A DNA stretch of 64,000 bases from NBLH01 sp050296515 (GTDB lineage: Bacteria; Bacteroidota; Bacteroidia; Bacteroidales; NBLH01), in contig JBNKRJ010000118.1 of NCBI GenBank assembly GCA_050296515.1, positions 1 to 64,000 of the forward strand. The letters are read 5' to 3'. Each line of letters opens with the position of its first letter. The first letter of the stretch is position 1. Positions 62,192-64,000 of the stretch are shown here, in pieces. The position numbers were made by a program, and so were the translations under genes. Below the pieces are notes generated by a model that made no database searches, was not told the DNA's origin, and worked only from the letters and a program-made list of their open reading frames with translations.

Positions 62192-63169
62192 TTAAAATGT
62201 GTATAAAAATATGTACCCGGCAACCAATGAATAAAGAACACCAAAAAGCATAATGAATTTCATTAAAAGCGAGGCAATTGAATAATCTCTTTTATTTTTT
62301 GCGATTATCACTTTGATTATTAGAAAAATAAAAGGTAATAGTTGAGCAATTATAAGATACCAAAGAGTTAATTTAGAACTCATCAAATAATTAATAAAAA
62401 TATAAACAAGAGCTGCAATTGTTATTGAAATCAAAGCAATGATGATTATTTTGGTATATGTAACTCCTAAAACTATCGGCAACGATTTTCGACCATATGC
62501 ATTGTCTCCTTCAAAATCTTCTGCATCCTTGATAATTTCCCTAATTAAGGTAGTAAAAAATGCGAAAAAAGAAAATGCGATTACCCAGTTAAAAATTGAA
62601 TTAAAAGTTTGATCGTACTTAATCAAAATATCAGAATAGGCCCTGTTTAAAACTGGTATTTCAAAAAGAATGACCATTAATGGAACCATTGCTGTAAGAA
62701 GTGCCACAATCAAATTCCCAATCAAGAACTGTCTTTTATAAGTAGTTGAGTAATACCACAATATACCTGCCGCTAAAACAAAAATAAACCCAAATTTAGG
62801 GTGCCCTACCTTCCATGAAGCATAAAAACCACCAATCACACCAATAGCATTAAAAAAAATATGAATGGCCATGGCCGATCTTCTGGATATGGATTTCCCA
62901 ACGACAACAGTTTCAGGTCTGTTCAAACTATCAGTTTTAGTGTCAAAATAGTCGTTTATAACATAACCAGCAGCTGTTAAACAAACTGTTGCAAGTACTA
63001 AAATAAAGAAATCTAATTCGCTCATTTGCAGAACAAAATTAAATTCACCATCAGAACTTTTATTATAGAAACCTAAAATTGCATCGATAATGGCAAATCT
63101 CATTAAATATTGTGTACCTGCTACTATCAGAAGGTTCGGCAATCGTATTAGTTTAAAAAATGAAATCAT
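62192..63169 (-). CDS. UbiA-family prenyltransferase
   Basis: From ATG 63169 the protein has 325 residues and about eight membrane spans. It has both metal-pyrophosphate motifs: N-D-Y-F-D-T-K-T-D (about 91-99) and D-A-E-D-F-E-G-D (about 217-224). A longer frame from a TTG at 63208 lies in a repeat and is rejected. The enzyme transfers a prenyl group to an acceptor, possibly a quinone ring or glycerol phosphate; the acceptor cannot be read from sequence. It sits between the KdsC-like and maf genes. Confidence 0.85.
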   Translation of the reverse strand: MISFFKLIRLPNLLIVAGTQYLMRFAIIDAILGFYNKSSDGEFNFVLQMSELDFFILVLATVCLTAAGYVINDYFDTKTDSLNRPETVVVGKSISRRSAMAIHIFFNAIGVIGGFYASWKVGHPKFGFIFVLAAGILWYYSTTYKRQFLIGNLIVALLTAMVPLMVILFEIPVLNRAYSDILIKYDQTFNSIFNWVIAFSFFAFFTTLIREIIKDAEDFEGDNAYGRKSLPIVLGVTYTKIIIIALISITIAALVYIFINYLMSSKLTLWYLIIAQLLPFIFLIIKVIIAKNKRDYSIASLLMKFIMLFGVLYSLVAGYIFLYTF

Positions 63170-63185
63170 AAAATTTTTGAATTGT

Positions 63186-63238
63186 TTCTGGTAGCTGGTA
63201 GCTGGCAACTGGTCATTTCAAGCAACCAGTCTCCAGGA
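63186..63238. repeat. Degenerate inverted repeat, CTGG family
   Basis: CTGGTAGCTGGTAGCTGGCA and the later ACCAGTCTCCAGGAACC are imperfect complements of CTGG units. It is the third copy of the family also seen at 22152-22262 and 32466-32530, and lies between the UbiA and KdsC-like genes. Confidence 0.5.
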
Positions 63239-63290
63239 ACCATAAACTTCTAAATTATAATTATTGAGTTCAAATTTACGTACAATCAAA

Positions 63291-63803
63291 TTAAAAATTG
63301 AACCATCTTCCTTGTGCCCTGAGCACTTGTTCTATAATATCCCGAACACATCCATCGCCACCTTTTTTATCAGAAATATAAACCGAGATGGACTTTATTT
63401 CTTCGGCAGCATCAGCAGGGCAACATGGAACACCAACAGTTTTCATTACTTCGTAATCAGGAATATCGTCCCCCATATACATTACCTCTTCAGGTTTTAA
63501 ATTGTATTTATAAATAAAATCCTCAAAATCCTCAAATTTATTCCTTGATTTTATGTACACATCAGTTATTCCCAGTGCATTAAATCGGGTTTTTACCGAT
63601 TCGGAATATCCTCCGGTAATAATTCCGGCCAAAAGCGATTGTTTTTTCACTGCATACTGCAAAGCAAAGCCATCTTTTGTGTTCATCGAGCGCAACATAT
63701 CACCATTCGGATGCAAAAATACATTCTGTGAAAACACTCCGTCTACATCAAAAACCAGAGCCTTTATACTTTTTAACCTCTCTTTAAAATTATCTAATAC
63801 CAT
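63291..63803 (-). CDS. KdsC-like HAD-family phosphatase
   Basis: The 170-residue protein has the HAD order of YrbI/KdsC: D-V-D-G-V-F (18-23), T-G-G (about 62-64), a conserved Lys (about 84) and M-G-D-D-I-P-D (107-113). It lacks a cap domain, as KdsC does. It would remove phosphate from KDO-8-phosphate for lipopolysaccharide, or a related sugar acid; no kdsA is nearby. It lies upstream of the UbiA-family gene on the same strand. Confidence 0.85.
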   Translation of the reverse strand: MVLDNFKERLKSIKALVFDVDGVFSQNVFLHPNGDMLRSMNTKDGFALQYAVKKQSLLAGIITGGYSESVKTRFNALGITDVYIKSRNKFEDFEDFIYKYNLKPEEVMYMGDDIPDYEVMKTVGVPCCPADAAEEIKSISVYISDKKGGDGCVRDIIEQVLRAQGRWFNF

Positions 63804-63811
63804 TTTAAACC

Positions 63812-63907
63812 AGTATTTATGAGTACTTACAAATATTTATTAGTATTTACGAGTTTTAAATTAACATTAACTCTAAGTACTTATAAATATTTTAGGCACT
63901 TACAAGT
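63812..63907. repeat. Iterated degenerate 13-bp units
   Basis: Five units of the form AGTAYTTAYRARTT-like start at 63812, 63822, 63842, 63876 and 63895 (the last diverged as GGCACTTACAAGT). They fill the gap between the KdsC-like gene and the partial gene at the window edge. They may be an intergenic repeat or regulator-binding array. Confidence 0.45.
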
Positions 63908-63925
63908 ATTCTTTTCAAAAACTAA

Positions 63926-64000
63926 CTATTTGTTAAACAACCAGATACTTTCACTTATTGTTCGATAAATCTTTTGAATTTCAGGATATGAAGATAACAA
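63926..64000 (-). CDS. Partial: C-terminal end of a DUF2520/Rossmann-type protein
   Basis: The last 24 codons of a minus-strand gene, ending at TAG 63926-63928, read L-L-S-S-Y-P-E-I-Q-K-I-Y-R-T-I-S-E-S-I-W-L-F. This end and the neighbouring KdsC-like gene fit the Bacteroidota order in which a Rossmann-fold DUF2520 protein precedes KdsC. The rest lies outside the window, so the family call is tentative. Confidence 0.5.
   Translation of the reverse strand: MLSSYPEIQKIYRTISESIWLFNK

Noticed and set aside
1..64000. tRNA, rRNA or CRISPR
   Set aside because: No tRNA TPsiC-type motif in a cloverleaf context, no rRNA stretch and no regular spaced repeat array was seen by reading; a covariance scan was not possible.

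Overview
The window comes from an AT-rich member of the Bacteroidota, most likely a Bacteroidales/Marinilabiliales-type organism (lineage is inference). Sequence support: type IX secretion C-terminal sorting domains on glycoside hydrolases, a TonB-receptor-like outer-membrane protein, an S46 dipeptidyl peptidase, the absence of Shine-Dalgarno sequences, and repeated Bacteroidota-style promoters (TTTG, an 18-21 nt spacer, then TAnnTTTG) upstream of several genes. No rRNA, tRNA or CRISPR array was found, and no intact mobile element; the only transposase trace is the C-terminal remnant of an IS200/REP-associated transposase.

Layout. 1-3.9 kb: accessory DNA with a small Cys-rich protein and a PstI/BsuBI-type restriction-modification pair on the minus strand, driven by an apparently leaderless promoter. 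4-12.6 kb: a lipoprotein hydrolase-TPR fusion, then a polysaccharide-degradation locus made of a membrane-embedded AraC-type regulator, a type IX secreted GH5, a GH51 arabinofuranosidase whose sorting domain is cut off by an in-frame TAG, and a lipoprotein GH5. 12.6-13.1 kb: a gene-free stretch with nested hairpins ending in a terminator, a possible ncRNA. 13.2-17 kb: a secreted VWA protein divergent from a membrane protein across a strong palindrome, plus small proteins.

17.5-33.3 kb is the most unusual part: a VIT-VWA protein, a coiled-coil protein, a ClpB-like AAA+ ATPase, two tandem Ser/Thr kinases with membrane spans and SUMF1/FGE-fold sensor domains, an NrdG-like radical SAM protein, a zinc-ribbon FHA protein and a PP2C phosphatase, all on the plus strand and partly overlapping. 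Both kinases begin with duplicated D-K-T-x-x-Y motifs that look like phosphothreonine docking sites for the FHA partner. I read this as one phospho-signalling system that senses something outside the cytoplasmic membrane and acts on or through the AAA+ ATPase; I do not recognise it as a described system. Several intergenic palindromic repeats sit between its segments.

33.5-64 kb is mainly core genome: a TonB-receptor-like protein, Lon, a GlmU-like nucleotidyltransferase, ribosomal protein L31 type B, an EtfB-EtfA-acyl-CoA dehydrogenase operon, a SWIM-SNF2 helicase, an OB-fold protein, an hpt-adk-obg-PAP2 operon, purE, two outer-membrane barrel proteins, a MORN-repeat protein, a metallo-beta-lactamase-fold hydrolase, a four-helix-bundle protein, and a minus-strand run of DUF2520-like (partial), KdsC-like, UbiA-family, Maf and DPP11-like S46 peptidase genes.
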